DNA from: Clostridiales bacterium UBA3678
Lineage (GTDB): Bacteria > Bacillota > Clostridia > TANB77 > CAG-508
Assembly (NCBI GenBank): GCA_002372935.1
Contig: DFJF01000013.1
Location: 1-50,009 of the forward strand
Direction of reading: 5' to 3'
DNA length: 50,009 nucleotides
Shown here: one piece after another, positions 16,976 through 25,446 of the stretch
Layout: each line of letters starts with the position of its first letter
Numbering within the stretch: position 1 is the first letter of the stretch
Made by a program: the position numbers and the translations under genes
Notes under the pieces: model-generated
Seen by the model: only the letters and a program-made list of their open reading frames with translations
Database searches by the model: none
Told to the model about the DNA's origin: nothing

Positions 16976-18643
16976 TTAAAATATTCCTGTTATATTTCCA
17001 TTTTCATCTATGTCTATCTTCTCTGCTGCTGGTACTTTAGGAAGCCCAGGCATTGTCATTATCTTTCCTGCTAAAACTACTATAAATCCACTTCCAGATT
17101 TTAAAATAACATCTCTTACATGAATATTATAATCATTGTCACATGTTAAATTGTTAGGATCATCTGATAAAGAATATTGTGTTTTTGCTATACATATTGG
17201 TAATTTCTCATAACCTAATTTTTTTATTTTCTCTATATTCTTTATTGCCTGTTCTGAATATTCAACATCTTTTGCTCTATATATTTTTTTGGCAACTTTT
17301 GATATTTTTTCCTCAATACTATCATTTAATTCATAAGCATATTTTAAGCCTAAATTTTGCGAATTACTGGTTATTTCAACTAATTTATTAGCAATATCTA
17401 TTGCACCATCTCCTCCTTTTGCCCATCCATCTATCTCACTAAAAACATAACCTCTTTTTTCTACTTCTGATTTTATGTACTCTATCTCTTTTTCAGAATC
17501 TGTGTTAAATTTATTTAACCCTACAATTACATTTACTCCATATACATTTTTCATATTTTCTATATGTGTATATAAATTTTTCATTCCAATTTTTAATGCT
17601 TCAATATTTTGCTTTTGAACCTCATCTTTTGGAACCCCACCATGATATTTTAAGGCTTTTAATGTAGCAACACAAACAACTGCAGATGGTACTAACTCTG
17701 CCTTTCTACATTTTATATCCATGAATTTTTCTGCACCCAAATCTGAACCAAAACCTGCTTCTGTAATTACATAATCTCCTAATTTAAGTGCTAATTTCGT
17801 TGCTCTTACAGAATTACATCCATGTGCAATATTTGCAAATGGTCCACCATGAATTAATGCTGGTGTATGTTCTAATGTTTGTACTAAATTAGGATTTATT
17901 GCATCTTTAAGTAATGTAGCCATTGCTCCTTCAGCTTTTAAATCTTTTGCAAATACAGGATTGCCTTCTTCATTATATCCTATAGTTATATTTCCAATTC
18001 TTTTTTTCAAATCTTGATTATCTTTTGACAAACATACAATTGCCATTATTTCTGAAGCAACTGTTATATCAAATCCATCTTCTCTTGGTACTAACCTTTT
18101 TTCTCCAGAAAGCCCTGTATTCACTTTTCTTAATTGTCTGTCATTTAAATCCATACATCTTTTCCATGTTACTTCTTTTATTTTAAGTTCATTTCCAAAA
18201 TATATGTGATTATCTATCATTGCAGACAACAAATTGTTAGCTGCCGTAATTGCATGTATATCACCAGTAAAGTGTAAATTTATATCAATCATTGGAGCAA
18301 CCTGAGACTTTCCTCCTCCTGTCGCTCCCCCTTTCATTCCAAAAACTGGTCCTAAAGAAGGTTCTCTAAGTGCTAAAATTGAATTTTTAGTTATTTTTCT
18401 TAAACCATCTGCAATAGCAATTGACATAGTTGTTTTTCCTTCTCCCATTGGTGTAGGATTAATTGCTGTTACTAAAATTAATTTTCCATCATCTTTATTT
18501 TTTAATCTTTCAAAAGCTTTTTGATTTATCTTTGCTTTATATTTTCCATATTGTTCTAGTTCTTCATCTTTTATTCCTGTTTCTTTTGCAATTTCATAAA
18601 TTGGCTTTAGCTCTGCTTTCTCTGCTATTTCTATATCTGTCAT
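16976..18643 (-). CDS. fhs: Formate-tetrahydrofolate ligase
   Basis: It activates formate to 10-formyl-THF with ATP. The 555-residue protein carries the family's ATP-binding NPTPMGEGKTTMSIAIADGL near residue 65 and EPSLGPVFGMKGGATGGGKSQV shortly after. ITEAGFGSDLGAEKF and the C-terminal AGKIMTMPGLPKVPAAEKI are further signatures. I start at the ATG at 18643, 8 bases after GGAGG; the frame is open five codons further upstream. Formate made by PflB could feed it, supplying one-carbon units for purines; no other acetogenesis genes are in view. Confidence 0.97.
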   Translation of the reverse strand: MTDIEIAEKAELKPIYEIAKETGIKDEELEQYGKYKAKINQKAFERLKNKDDGKLILVTAINPTPMGEGKTTMSIAIADGLRKITKNSILALREPSLGPVFGMKGGATGGGKSQVAPMIDINLHFTGDIHAITAANNLLSAMIDNHIYFGNELKIKEVTWKRCMDLNDRQLRKVNTGLSGEKRLVPREDGFDITVASEIMAIVCLSKDNQDLKKRIGNITIGYNEEGNPVFAKDLKAEGAMATLLKDAINPNLVQTLEHTPALIHGGPFANIAHGCNSVRATKLALKLGDYVITEAGFGSDLGAEKFMDIKCRKAELVPSAVVCVATLKALKYHGGVPKDEVQKQNIEALKIGMKNLYTHIENMKNVYGVNVIVGLNKFNTDSEKEIEYIKSEVEKRGYVFSEIDGWAKGGDGAIDIANKLVEITSNSQNLGLKYAYELNDSIEEKISKVAKKIYRAKDVEYSEQAIKNIEKIKKLGYEKLPICIAKTQYSLSDDPNNLTCDNDYNIHVRDVILKSGSGFIVVLAGKIMTMPGLPKVPAAEKIDIDENGNITGIF

Positions 18644-18667
18644 TTTTAGTACCTCCATTTTTTTATT

Positions 18668-19334
18668 TTAAAACTTTATATACTTTGGATTTATAAATGG
18701 TGGCATACTCCTAAAAGTCATCATTTCTTTTTTTACTGGATGCTCAAATGTAAGCTCATAAGCCCAAAGTCTAATTTGTTTTCCTTTTCCACGAACTCCA
18801 TATTTTTGGTCACCATATAAACTATGGCCTATATTAGCAAATTGAACTCTAATTTGATGGTGCCTTCCTGTATGTAGTTTTATTTTTACAACAGATAAAT
18901 CTCTTTTTTCATCATAATCTATAACCTCATACTCTAATTTTGCAAGTTTTGCATTTTTCTTGTCTTTATTTACTACTCTACTTATATTATTTCTTTCATC
19001 TTTATATATATAATCTTCTAAAATAGCATGTTCCTGATTAAACCTACCATCTACTGTTGCGATATATGTTTTCTGAAAAGTCTTGTTTCTAACTTGTTCA
19101 CTCAACCTGGAAGCAGATTTTGAAGTTCTTGCAAATACCATAACACCACCAACTGGCCTATCTAATCTATGTATCAAACCTATATATGCTTCTCCGAGGT
19201 TTATTATATTTATTTTTAATATAATCTTTTACCATTGTAAGCATATCTATATCTCCTGTTTTATCAGCTTGTGATGGTACATTTGGTTCTTTTTTTACAA
19301 CAATTATTTGATTGTCCTCATATAATACTTCCAT
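18668..19334 (-). pseudogene. RluA-family pseudouridine synthase, split by a one-base frameshift
   Basis: The N-terminal part starts at the ATG at 19334 and reads MEVLYEDNQIIVVKKEPNVP...KDYIKNKYNKP, then goes out of frame and stops at 19167. The catalytic part continues in another frame as GEAYIGLIHRLDRPVGGVMVFARTSK and runs to 18668. An extra base near 19196 (CCTCGGA where CCTGGA is expected on the minus strand) accounts for the shift. The product lacks an S4 domain, as in some RluA paralogues. It may be a true pseudogene or a sequencing or assembly error. Apart from the shift the catalytic domain looks intact: HRLDR, and HTGRHHQIRVQFANIGHSLYGD. Confidence 0.85.
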
Positions 19335-19360
19335 TAAAATTTCTATTTCTACCTTTCATT

Positions 19361-20251
19361 CTATTTATTTGAAAACCATCTTCCATATATTCCACATGGT
19401 AAAATTAATTTTGATTTCTCCATAGGAATTCCTACTTCTCCAGCTTCTGTATTTCCTTTATATTTTTTTGATATTGTTAATTCTAAAATATTAGTCAAAA
19501 CTGAGCTTGAAATACCTGTAGTATATGAATTTATCAAGAAGAATAGTGGGTTATCTGATAAAACAGATGTGCACAAATTCACCAAATCATAAATATTATT
19601 TTCAAATTGCCATACCTCTCCATTTGTACCTCTACCATAAGAAGGTGGATCCATAATTATTGCATCATATTTATTTCCTCTTCTAATTTCTCGATTTACA
19701 AATTTAACTACATCATCTACTAAAAATCTAACTTTTTTATCTGCAAGTTTAGAACTTGTCACATTTTCCTTTGCCCATGTTACCATACCTTTTGAGCTAT
19801 CTACATGAGTAACTGAAGCTCCAGAAGCTAAACATGCTACTGTTGCTCCACCTGTATATGCAAATAGATTTAAAACTTTTATTTCTCTATTTGCATTTTC
19901 TATTTTTTTTCTCATCCAATCCCAATTTACAGATTGCTCTGGAAATAATCCAGTATGTTTAAATCCCATTGGCTTGATATTAAAAATTAAATCTTTATAT
20001 TTTACCTGCCAAACAGAAGGAAGTTTAGTTTTATACTCCCAACTGCCTCCTCCTGTTTTGCTTCTAGAATAAATTGCATTTGCCTTTTTCCATTCTTCTG
20101 GATAACTTTTATTTTTCCAAATTATTTGAGGATCTGGCCTTGAGAGAATTATATTTCCCCATTTTTCTAATTTCTGTCCATTTGCCATATCTATTATTTT
20201 ATAATCTTTCCATTTATCTGCTATATCCATATTTAATATCATTCCCTTCAT
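19361..20251 (-). CDS. Class I SAM-dependent methyltransferase, probable rRNA (cytosine) type
   Basis: The 296-residue protein has a Rossmann SAM-binding segment VLNLFAYTGGATVACLASGASVTHVD (about 140-165) and the catalytic-type motif IIMDPPSYGRG (about 215), as in COG1092/RlmI-like 23S rRNA methyltransferases. The PUA domain usual in RlmI is absent; instead the first 130 residues form another N-terminal region (GNIILSRPDPQIIWKN...). The open frame begins at 20251, but the ATG at 20230 is better placed after AAGGGA. It follows the small membrane gene at 20313. Confidence 0.75.
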   Translation of the reverse strand: MKGMILNMDIADKWKDYKIIDMANGQKLEKWGNIILSRPDPQIIWKNKSYPEEWKKANAIYSRSKTGGGSWEYKTKLPSVWQVKYKDLIFNIKPMGFKHTGLFPEQSVNWDWMRKKIENANREIKVLNLFAYTGGATVACLASGASVTHVDSSKGMVTWAKENVTSSKLADKKVRFLVDDVVKFVNREIRRGNKYDAIIMDPPSYGRGTNGEVWQFENNIYDLVNLCTSVLSDNPLFFLINSYTTGISSSVLTNILELTISKKYKGNTEAGEVGIPMEKSKLILPCGIYGRWFSNK

Positions 20252-20312
20252 AAGTCAGAAATTAGTTTTGATACAGTCAAAACTGAAATTACTTTTTAAT
20301 ACTTACTTTAAT

Positions 20313-20507
20313 CTATATGTTTTCTAATATTTTCATAAAATTATAAATTAAAATAAAATTAAAACTTAAACATATTATAAAAACAAAAAATGCTATAGAT
20401 AATATCTTGTTTTGTTTTATGAATTTTCTAAATCTACTTGTCCTATTTTTCTTCTCCAATACAGATGTATCATTTACATTAAAAACATTTTCTTTTGAAA
20501 TTTGCAT
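20313..20507 (-). CDS. Small single-pass membrane protein, function unknown
   Basis: About 64 residues: a polar, basic N-terminal half (MQISKENVFNVNDTSVLEKKNR...) followed by one hydrophobic helix (SIAFFVFIICLSFNFILIYNFM). The ATG at 20507 lies 7 bases after GAGGGGG; an ATG at 20513 is too close to that site. It is downstream of the WG-repeat membrane protein on the same strand. No family recognised. Confidence 0.55.
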   Translation of the reverse strand: MQISKENVFNVNDTSVLEKKNRTSRFRKFIKQNKILSIAFFVFIICLSFNFILIYNFMKILENI

Positions 20508-20616
20508 ATACATTCCCCCTCTATTAATGTATATGTAAAAAAATTTAAAATATTACTTTTATTAATCATTTCTTTTTCGGGGTTAACAAAAATAACTGAA
20601 ATTCATATTATTATTT

Positions 20617-22335
20617 TTAATTTTGCTGTCCTTGATTTTGCTGCCCTTGATTTTGTTGTTGTTGATTTTGTTGCTGTTGATTTTGTTGCTGTTGATTTTG
20701 TTGCTGTTGATTTTGTTGTTGTTGATTTTGTTGCTGTTGATTTTGCTGTTGTTGATTTTGTTGCTGTTGATTTTGCTGCCCTTGATTTTGCTGTTGTTGA
20801 TTTTGCTGTTGTTGATTTTGTTGTCCTTGATTTTGTTCTTTGCTATTTTGTTGTTCATTTGTTTCTGTATGATTTTCTACTTTATTTGTGCTCCCTCTTT
20901 CAACAAACTCTTTATAAGATGCAAATGTACCTGAATTTCCATATTGATCAATTGCATAAAAAGAAGTTTTCCCTGAAATTGTCCTAATAAATATATTTTT
21001 TAATACAATTGGAATCTCTGTAGCTCCTTCTAGATCTATACAGCCATAATATCCATTGTTTCCAACTACTACTAAATTGTATTCATCAAGTACTACAACA
21101 TTACTTACAACTCCTTCTACATCTTCTGAAATACATCCTACATTATCAAATTCTATGTTTGTAATTTTTGTTCCTGTTATAGTTTGATCTTCTTTTGGAG
21201 TTTTTAATTTATCAAGTCTAAAAAATCCCCATTTTTCATTTTGTTCTACAGGTATCAATCTGCCTAACAATATATATCCATTTTTTACTCCATTTTCTAC
21301 AAAGTTCTTCAAATCAATACCAATTTGTGAATATTCAAAATATATTATTGTATTATCATTACTATCTATTACTCCATAATAATTTCCTTTTTTAGCTAAA
21401 TATAAATCATTCTCATCATTTATCAGTTTCAAACTATCATAAATTATTTGTACTTTTGCTATTGAATCTAACTCTGCTCCCATTATTCCATATTTTTGGT
21501 TACTACTTACAATAAATTCTTTCTTTCCAGCAATATATGTTATTTCATCATATTGTTTTCCTAAAATTTCTTTTATTGAAGAACTATTTTCTAAAACAGC
21601 ATATTTTTCATCTTTTTTAGATTTTACAACCATATATCCATCTAGCAAAGCTTTTTGATTAGTAAAATTTTCATCTAATTCATAATCTGTACCATTATTT
21701 TTATTTATTTGTTCTATATTGGATTTTGCACTTGTTACATAAAAGCTTAAAGTATATAATATCACTTTTTTAGTATTTTTATTATATTGTGCATACATAT
21801 TAAATCCTTTTTCGATTCCATCAAGATCAATATATAACTGATTATCTTTTTTTATTACAGGTTTATCTATTTTTATTTCATCATAGCCAGAAGCTGTTGC
21901 TGATGAAGATTCTGAGTCATTATTATCATTATCACTAATTGTTTTTTTATAAATCATATTAGAATCAACTGAAAATATTGCTACTTCATTTTCTGTTTTT
22001 ATATAACAACTATCTTGGTCTTCCATATTAACAGTATATTCTCCATATCCTGAATCATATCCCCCTAATGTTTTAGCAAATTCTCTAATTGGAAAATAAA
22101 TCGTTGTATTTCCATCTTCATCTGTTTCACTAATTACTATGTTTTCTAATTTTTCTGATTTTTCTCCATTGTTAGTGACTGTGATTTTATTTGGATTATA
22201 GATTAAATATTCTATAAAAATAATTAAAGCAATTATTAGTAGGCATATTAATATTATTCCTCCTGATAATAATCTTTTCATCTTTTTGCTTTTTGCTTCT
22301 TTTTTTCTTTCTTCATCTTCATCATATAAATTCAT
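20617..22335 (-). CDS. Membrane-anchored WG-repeat protein with Gln/Asn tandem-repeat tail
   Basis: The 572-residue protein has a short charged cytoplasmic start, one membrane helix (IILICLLIIALIIFIEYLIY), and an extracellular region. That region opens with a copper-amine-oxidase-N-like segment (ITVTNNGEKSEKLENIVIS...YFPIREFAKTLGG), then several WG-type repeats (KYGIMGAELD, YYGVIDSNDN, KWGFFRLDK, YYGCIDLEG). The C-terminal 80 or so residues are repeats of NQQQQ or NQGQQ. The ATG at 22335 is 7 bases after AGGGGG. It begins 41 bases after the tgt stop and may share its transcript. The function is unknown; envelope binding or scaffolding is plausible. Confidence 0.75.
   Translation of the reverse strand: MNLYDEDEERKKEAKSKKMKRLLSGGIILICLLIIALIIFIEYLIYNPNKITVTNNGEKSEKLENIVISETDEDGNTTIYFPIREFAKTLGGYDSGYGEYTVNMEDQDSCYIKTENEVAIFSVDSNMIYKKTISDNDNNDSESSSATASGYDEIKIDKPVIKKDNQLYIDLDGIEKGFNMYAQYNKNTKKVILYTLSFYVTSAKSNIEQINKNNGTDYELDENFTNQKALLDGYMVVKSKKDEKYAVLENSSSIKEILGKQYDEITYIAGKKEFIVSSNQKYGIMGAELDSIAKVQIIYDSLKLINDENDLYLAKKGNYYGVIDSNDNTIIYFEYSQIGIDLKNFVENGVKNGYILLGRLIPVEQNEKWGFFRLDKLKTPKEDQTITGTKITNIEFDNVGCISEDVEGVVSNVVVLDEYNLVVVGNNGYYGCIDLEGATEIPIVLKNIFIRTISGKTSFYAIDQYGNSGTFASYKEFVERGSTNKVENHTETNEQQNSKEQNQGQQNQQQQNQQQQNQGQQNQQQQNQQQQNQQQQNQQQQNQQQQNQQQQNQQQQNQQQQNQGQQNQGQQN
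20620..20840 (-). repeat. 15-bp tandem repeat array encoding the Gln/Asn tail
   Basis: About 14 copies of a 15-bp unit (plus strand TTGATTTTGTTGCTG with T/C and CCC variants) translate on the minus strand to QNQQQ or QNQGQ. The unit length is a multiple of three, so copy changes keep the frame. Confidence 0.9.
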
Positions 22336-22375
22336 GTCTTTTCCCCCTATCAAAAATATTATAATTATAGTATTT

Positions 22376-23503
22376 TTATATAATAGTGTAACCGTACTTT
22401 TTATAAAATTCTTCCCTAAAGCCTAATAAATTATCCTGCTCTATTGCATCTCTTACATTTTCCATAAGTCTAGTTAAAAATCTCAAATTATGTAGAGATA
22501 ACAATCGTATTCCTAAAATTTCATTTGTTTTAACTAAATGTCTTATATATGCTCTTGAATAATTTTTGCATGTATAACAATCACATTCTTCATCTAGTTT
22601 TCCAAAATCTCTTTCGTAATTTGCATTTCGTATAACTAATTTGCCTTTAGATGTTAATGCAGTACCATGTCTTGCAAGTCTAGTTGGTAATACACAATCA
22701 CACATATCTATTCCTGCTAATGCAGATTCTATTAAATAGTCTGGTGTTCCAACTCCCATTAAATATCTAGGTTTATTTTCTGGCATTAAAGGTGTGGTAT
22801 ATCTTAAAATGTCTAAAAATTCTTTTTTAGGTTCTCCTACACTAATTCCTCCTATTGCATATCCCGGAAAATCTAGTGATATTAAATCTTCTGCAGAAAT
22901 TTTTCTTAAATCTTTATAAAAACCACCTTGTATAATTCCAAATAATCCTTGATTACTTGTAGTATGTGCAGTTTTACATCTTTTAGCCCATCTTGTTGTT
23001 CTTTCCATAGATTTTTTCGTATACTCATAAGTTGATGGATATGGACAACATTCATCAAATGACATAATTATATCTGCACCTAATGCTTCTTCAATTTCCA
23101 TTACTTTTTCTGGAGTAAACATATGCTTACTTCCATCATGATGTGAATTAAACAAAATTCCTTCTTCCGATATTTTTCGTAATTTACTTAAACTAAAAAC
23201 TTGGAATCCACCACTATCTGTTAAAATTGGCTTGTCCCAATTCATAAATTTGTGTAATCCACCCGCTTCTTCAACAAGCTTATGTCCTGGTCTTAAATAT
23301 AAATGATATGTATTTGCTAAAATAATTTGAGCTTTTACATCATTTTTTAGTTCTTCTGGTGTCATAGATTTTACTGTAGCCTGTGTACCAACTGGCATAA
23401 ATATTGGTGTTTGTATATCTCCGTGAGGTGTATGTACTACACCTCTTCTTGCACCAGAATTTTTATCTATATGTAATAATTCGTAAGTTATTGCTTCACT
23501 CAT
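22376..23503 (-). CDS. tgt: tRNA-guanine transglycosylase
   Basis: It exchanges the wobble guanine of GUN-anticodon tRNAs for a queuine precursor. The 375-residue protein shows the nucleophile region LTDSGGFQVFSLSKLRKI, MSFDECCPYPSTYEY, the substrate loop YAIGGISVGEPK, and the C-terminal zinc site CDCYTCKNYSRAYIRHL. Length is typical. An AAAGGG site precedes the ATG. It follows ruvA by 41 bases on the same strand; the commonly linked ruvB and queA are missing between them. Confidence 0.97.
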   Translation of the reverse strand: MSEAITYELLHIDKNSGARRGVVHTPHGDIQTPIFMPVGTQATVKSMTPEELKNDVKAQIILANTYHLYLRPGHKLVEEAGGLHKFMNWDKPILTDSGGFQVFSLSKLRKISEEGILFNSHHDGSKHMFTPEKVMEIEEALGADIIMSFDECCPYPSTYEYTKKSMERTTRWAKRCKTAHTTSNQGLFGIIQGGFYKDLRKISAEDLISLDFPGYAIGGISVGEPKKEFLDILRYTTPLMPENKPRYLMGVGTPDYLIESALAGIDMCDCVLPTRLARHGTALTSKGKLVIRNANYERDFGKLDEECDCYTCKNYSRAYIRHLVKTNEILGIRLLSLHNLRFLTRLMENVRDAIEQDNLLGFREEFYKKYGYTII

Positions 23504-23544
23504 ATTTTCCCTTTCTAAGAGGATATTTTCTTTTTTTCAGTTTA

Positions 23545-24165
23545 TTAAAAAGATAATTCCCTTAATGCTTTTTTTATTATTTCTTCTACAGATAAATCTT
23601 TTAAATCTATTTTTTCTAATATGTTTTCTATATCTTTTCTTGTATATCCTAATACTTGAAGAGCATCTGTAGCTTCTTGAACTTTATTGTCTGCCACAAT
23701 GAATTTCTTTACATTATTTCTCTGTTCTAAAGTCGCATTTGTAAGCTCTGATATTTGTTGTTCTTTCTTTAATTTATCTTTTAACTCTAGTACTATTCTT
23801 TGAGCTGATTTTGGTCCAACACCAGGTATTTTTCTTAATGTTTCTATATCATTTGATATAACTGCAATAGCAAATTGTGATGGTTCTATACACCCAAGCA
23901 TCGCAATAGCCGTTTTCGCACCTATTCCACTTACTGAAATTAAAAGTTCAAATAATCTCAATTCTTCTTGTGTTTTAAAACCAAAAATACTAATATCATC
24001 TTCTGATACTTTATAATATGTATGTACTTTAATTTGTTCACCAATATTTCCTATTTCTTCTATTGCATTTTCTGACATATAAACTTTATATCCTAGACCA
24101 CTAACATCTATAACAATATATCCAATTTGCTTTTGCACTAATTCTCCTTTTATATATGCTAACAT
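23545..24165 (-). CDS. ruvA: Holliday junction branch migration protein RuvA
   Basis: RuvA binds four-way junctions and loads the RuvB motor. The 206-residue protein has the N-terminal OB domain (MLAYIKGELVQKQIGYIVIDVSGLGYKV), two helix-hairpin-helix motifs (LISVSGIGAKTAIAMLG, LRKIPGVGPKSAQRIVLELKDKL) and a C-terminal RuvB-contacting domain (ATDALQVLGYTRKDIE). An AGAGAGG site precedes the start. ruvB is not adjacent, unlike in many Firmicutes. Confidence 0.96.
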   Translation of the reverse strand: MLAYIKGELVQKQIGYIVIDVSGLGYKVYMSENAIEEIGNIGEQIKVHTYYKVSEDDISIFGFKTQEELRLFELLISVSGIGAKTAIAMLGCIEPSQFAIAVISNDIETLRKIPGVGPKSAQRIVLELKDKLKKEQQISELTNATLEQRNNVKKFIVADNKVQEATDALQVLGYTRKDIENILEKIDLKDLSVEEIIKKALRELSF

Positions 24166-24279
24166 TTTTACCTCTCTTATTGCTTATTAGATTCTTATAA
24201 TTCAATTTATTTAAAATCTCATAAATTTTTTACTTATTTAATTATATGATATATATATAAAAATATCAAGTATTTTAAT

Positions 24280-24319
24280 AAAAAAACAGAATTTCACTAT
24301 TGTTATAGTTACTCTTCTG
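24280..24319 (-). terminator. ldh terminator
   Basis: CAGAA (24287-24291) pairs with TTCTG (24315-24319), with inner pairing of ACTAT and ATAGT, followed on the minus strand by seven T residues. It lies just past the ldh stop. Confidence 0.6.
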
Positions 24320-24325
24320 CTTTTT

Positions 24326-25279
24326 TTATTTCTTTATTATTTTATCTATTGATTTTTTTCTCATGTCTCTCATAATTTCACAACTATTGTCAAATTTTTC
24401 TTGTTCTTCCTTGTTTAAATCTAAATCAACCAATTCTCTTACACCATTACTATTAATTATAGCTGGAACACCTATATACATATCATTTTGATTATAATGA
24501 CCATCTACATAAGTTGAAACTGTTAAAATTGAATTTTCATTATCCATTATTGCTTTTACAATTCTACTTAAAGCAACACCTATTCCATAATATGTAGCCT
24601 TTTTCTTATTTATAATTTCATAGGCTGCATTAACAACTCCCTGATGTATCTCTTCTAAACTTTTCCTTGAAAGATGATTATCTTTTATAACATCAAATAT
24701 ATCTTTACATCCTATTGTAGCATATTTCCATGGAACAAAAGATGAGTCTCCATGTTCTCCCATAATATATGCATGAACATTTTTAGGCGAAATTTTTAAT
24801 CTTTCTCCTATTAAATATCTTAGTCTTGCTGTATCTAATACAGTACCAGATCCAAATACTTGATTTCTTGGAAGACCTGAAACTTCTGCTGCTACATAAG
24901 TCATCAAATCTACTGGATTACTTGCAACAACAATTACTCCATTAAAACCATTTGACATTAAATTTTCAACAACACTTTTAACTATTTTAGCATTTACTTC
25001 TGCTAATTCAAGTCTTGTTTGTCCTGGCTTTTGTGCTACTCCTGCAGTAATTACTGCAACTTGAGCATCTTTTGCATCTTTATAATCTCCTGCTTTTATT
25101 ACCATTTTTTGCGGTGCAAATGCAAGACCATGTGATAAATCCATTTCTTCTCCTTTTATTTTATCTTGATCAATATCAATTAAAACTAATTCAGAAACTC
25201 CTCCTCTGTTTAGCATTGCATAAGCCATGCTCATTCCTACAAATCCAGCACCTATTAGTGCTACTTTTCCTTTTTTCAT
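24326..25279 (-). CDS. ldh: L-lactate dehydrogenase
   Basis: It reduces pyruvate to L-lactate with NADH. The 317-residue protein has the NAD-binding LIGAGFVGMSMAYAM, the specificity-loop sequence AGVAQKPGQTRLEL (Gln fits lactate rather than malate dehydrogenase), ASNPVDLMTYVA, and the catalytic His in MGEHGDSSFVPW. An AAAGGA site precedes the start, and a promoter lies at 25331-25359. With PflB it gives two routes for pyruvate disposal. Confidence 0.95.
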   Translation of the reverse strand: MKKGKVALIGAGFVGMSMAYAMLNRGGVSELVLIDIDQDKIKGEEMDLSHGLAFAPQKMVIKAGDYKDAKDAQVAVITAGVAQKPGQTRLELAEVNAKIVKSVVENLMSNGFNGVIVVASNPVDLMTYVAAEVSGLPRNQVFGSGTVLDTARLRYLIGERLKISPKNVHAYIMGEHGDSSFVPWKYATIGCKDIFDVIKDNHLSRKSLEEIHQGVVNAAYEIINKKKATYYGIGVALSRIVKAIMDNENSILTVSTYVDGHYNQNDMYIGVPAIINSNGVRELVDLDLNKEEQEKFDNSCEIMRDMRKKSIDKIIKK

Positions 25280-25330
25280 ATTTTAACATCCTTTCCACAT
25301 AAAATTATGTTACCTCATTTTTCCTGCAGT

Positions 25331-25359
25331 ATTATATCACACTTTTTTTAAAATTAACA
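25331..25359 (-). promoter_or_regulatory. ldh promoter
   Basis: TGTTAA (25354-25359), 17 bases, TATAAT (25331-25336) on the minus strand, about 50 bases before ldh. Confidence 0.55.
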
Positions 25360-25394
25360 GAGTTTTTATAATTTTTCTTATTTTTATAAAAATT

Positions 25395-25423
25395 GCATAA
25401 AATATACAATTTTGCTAATACTA
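25395..25423 (+). promoter_or_regulatory. Sigma-G-like promoter of the ger operon
   Basis: GCATA (25395-25399), 17 bases, AATACTA (25417-25423), near the forespore consensus. It lies 23 bases before the first ger start codon, as expected for genes expressed in the forespore. Confidence 0.4.
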
Positions 25424-25446
25424 ATGAAAAGGAGTTTTAGTATTTT

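Noticed and set aside
20620..20840. Possible CRISPR array
   Set aside because: Units are 15 bp, directly adjacent, without spacers, and in frame within a gene.
20623..20987. Plus-strand and other-frame ORFs rich in Leu/Ile, Val/Asp or Asn/Lys across the 15-bp repeats
   Set aside because: They are shadows of the Gln/Asn tandem repeat in the minus-strand gene; low-complexity codons keep several frames open and none has a binding site.
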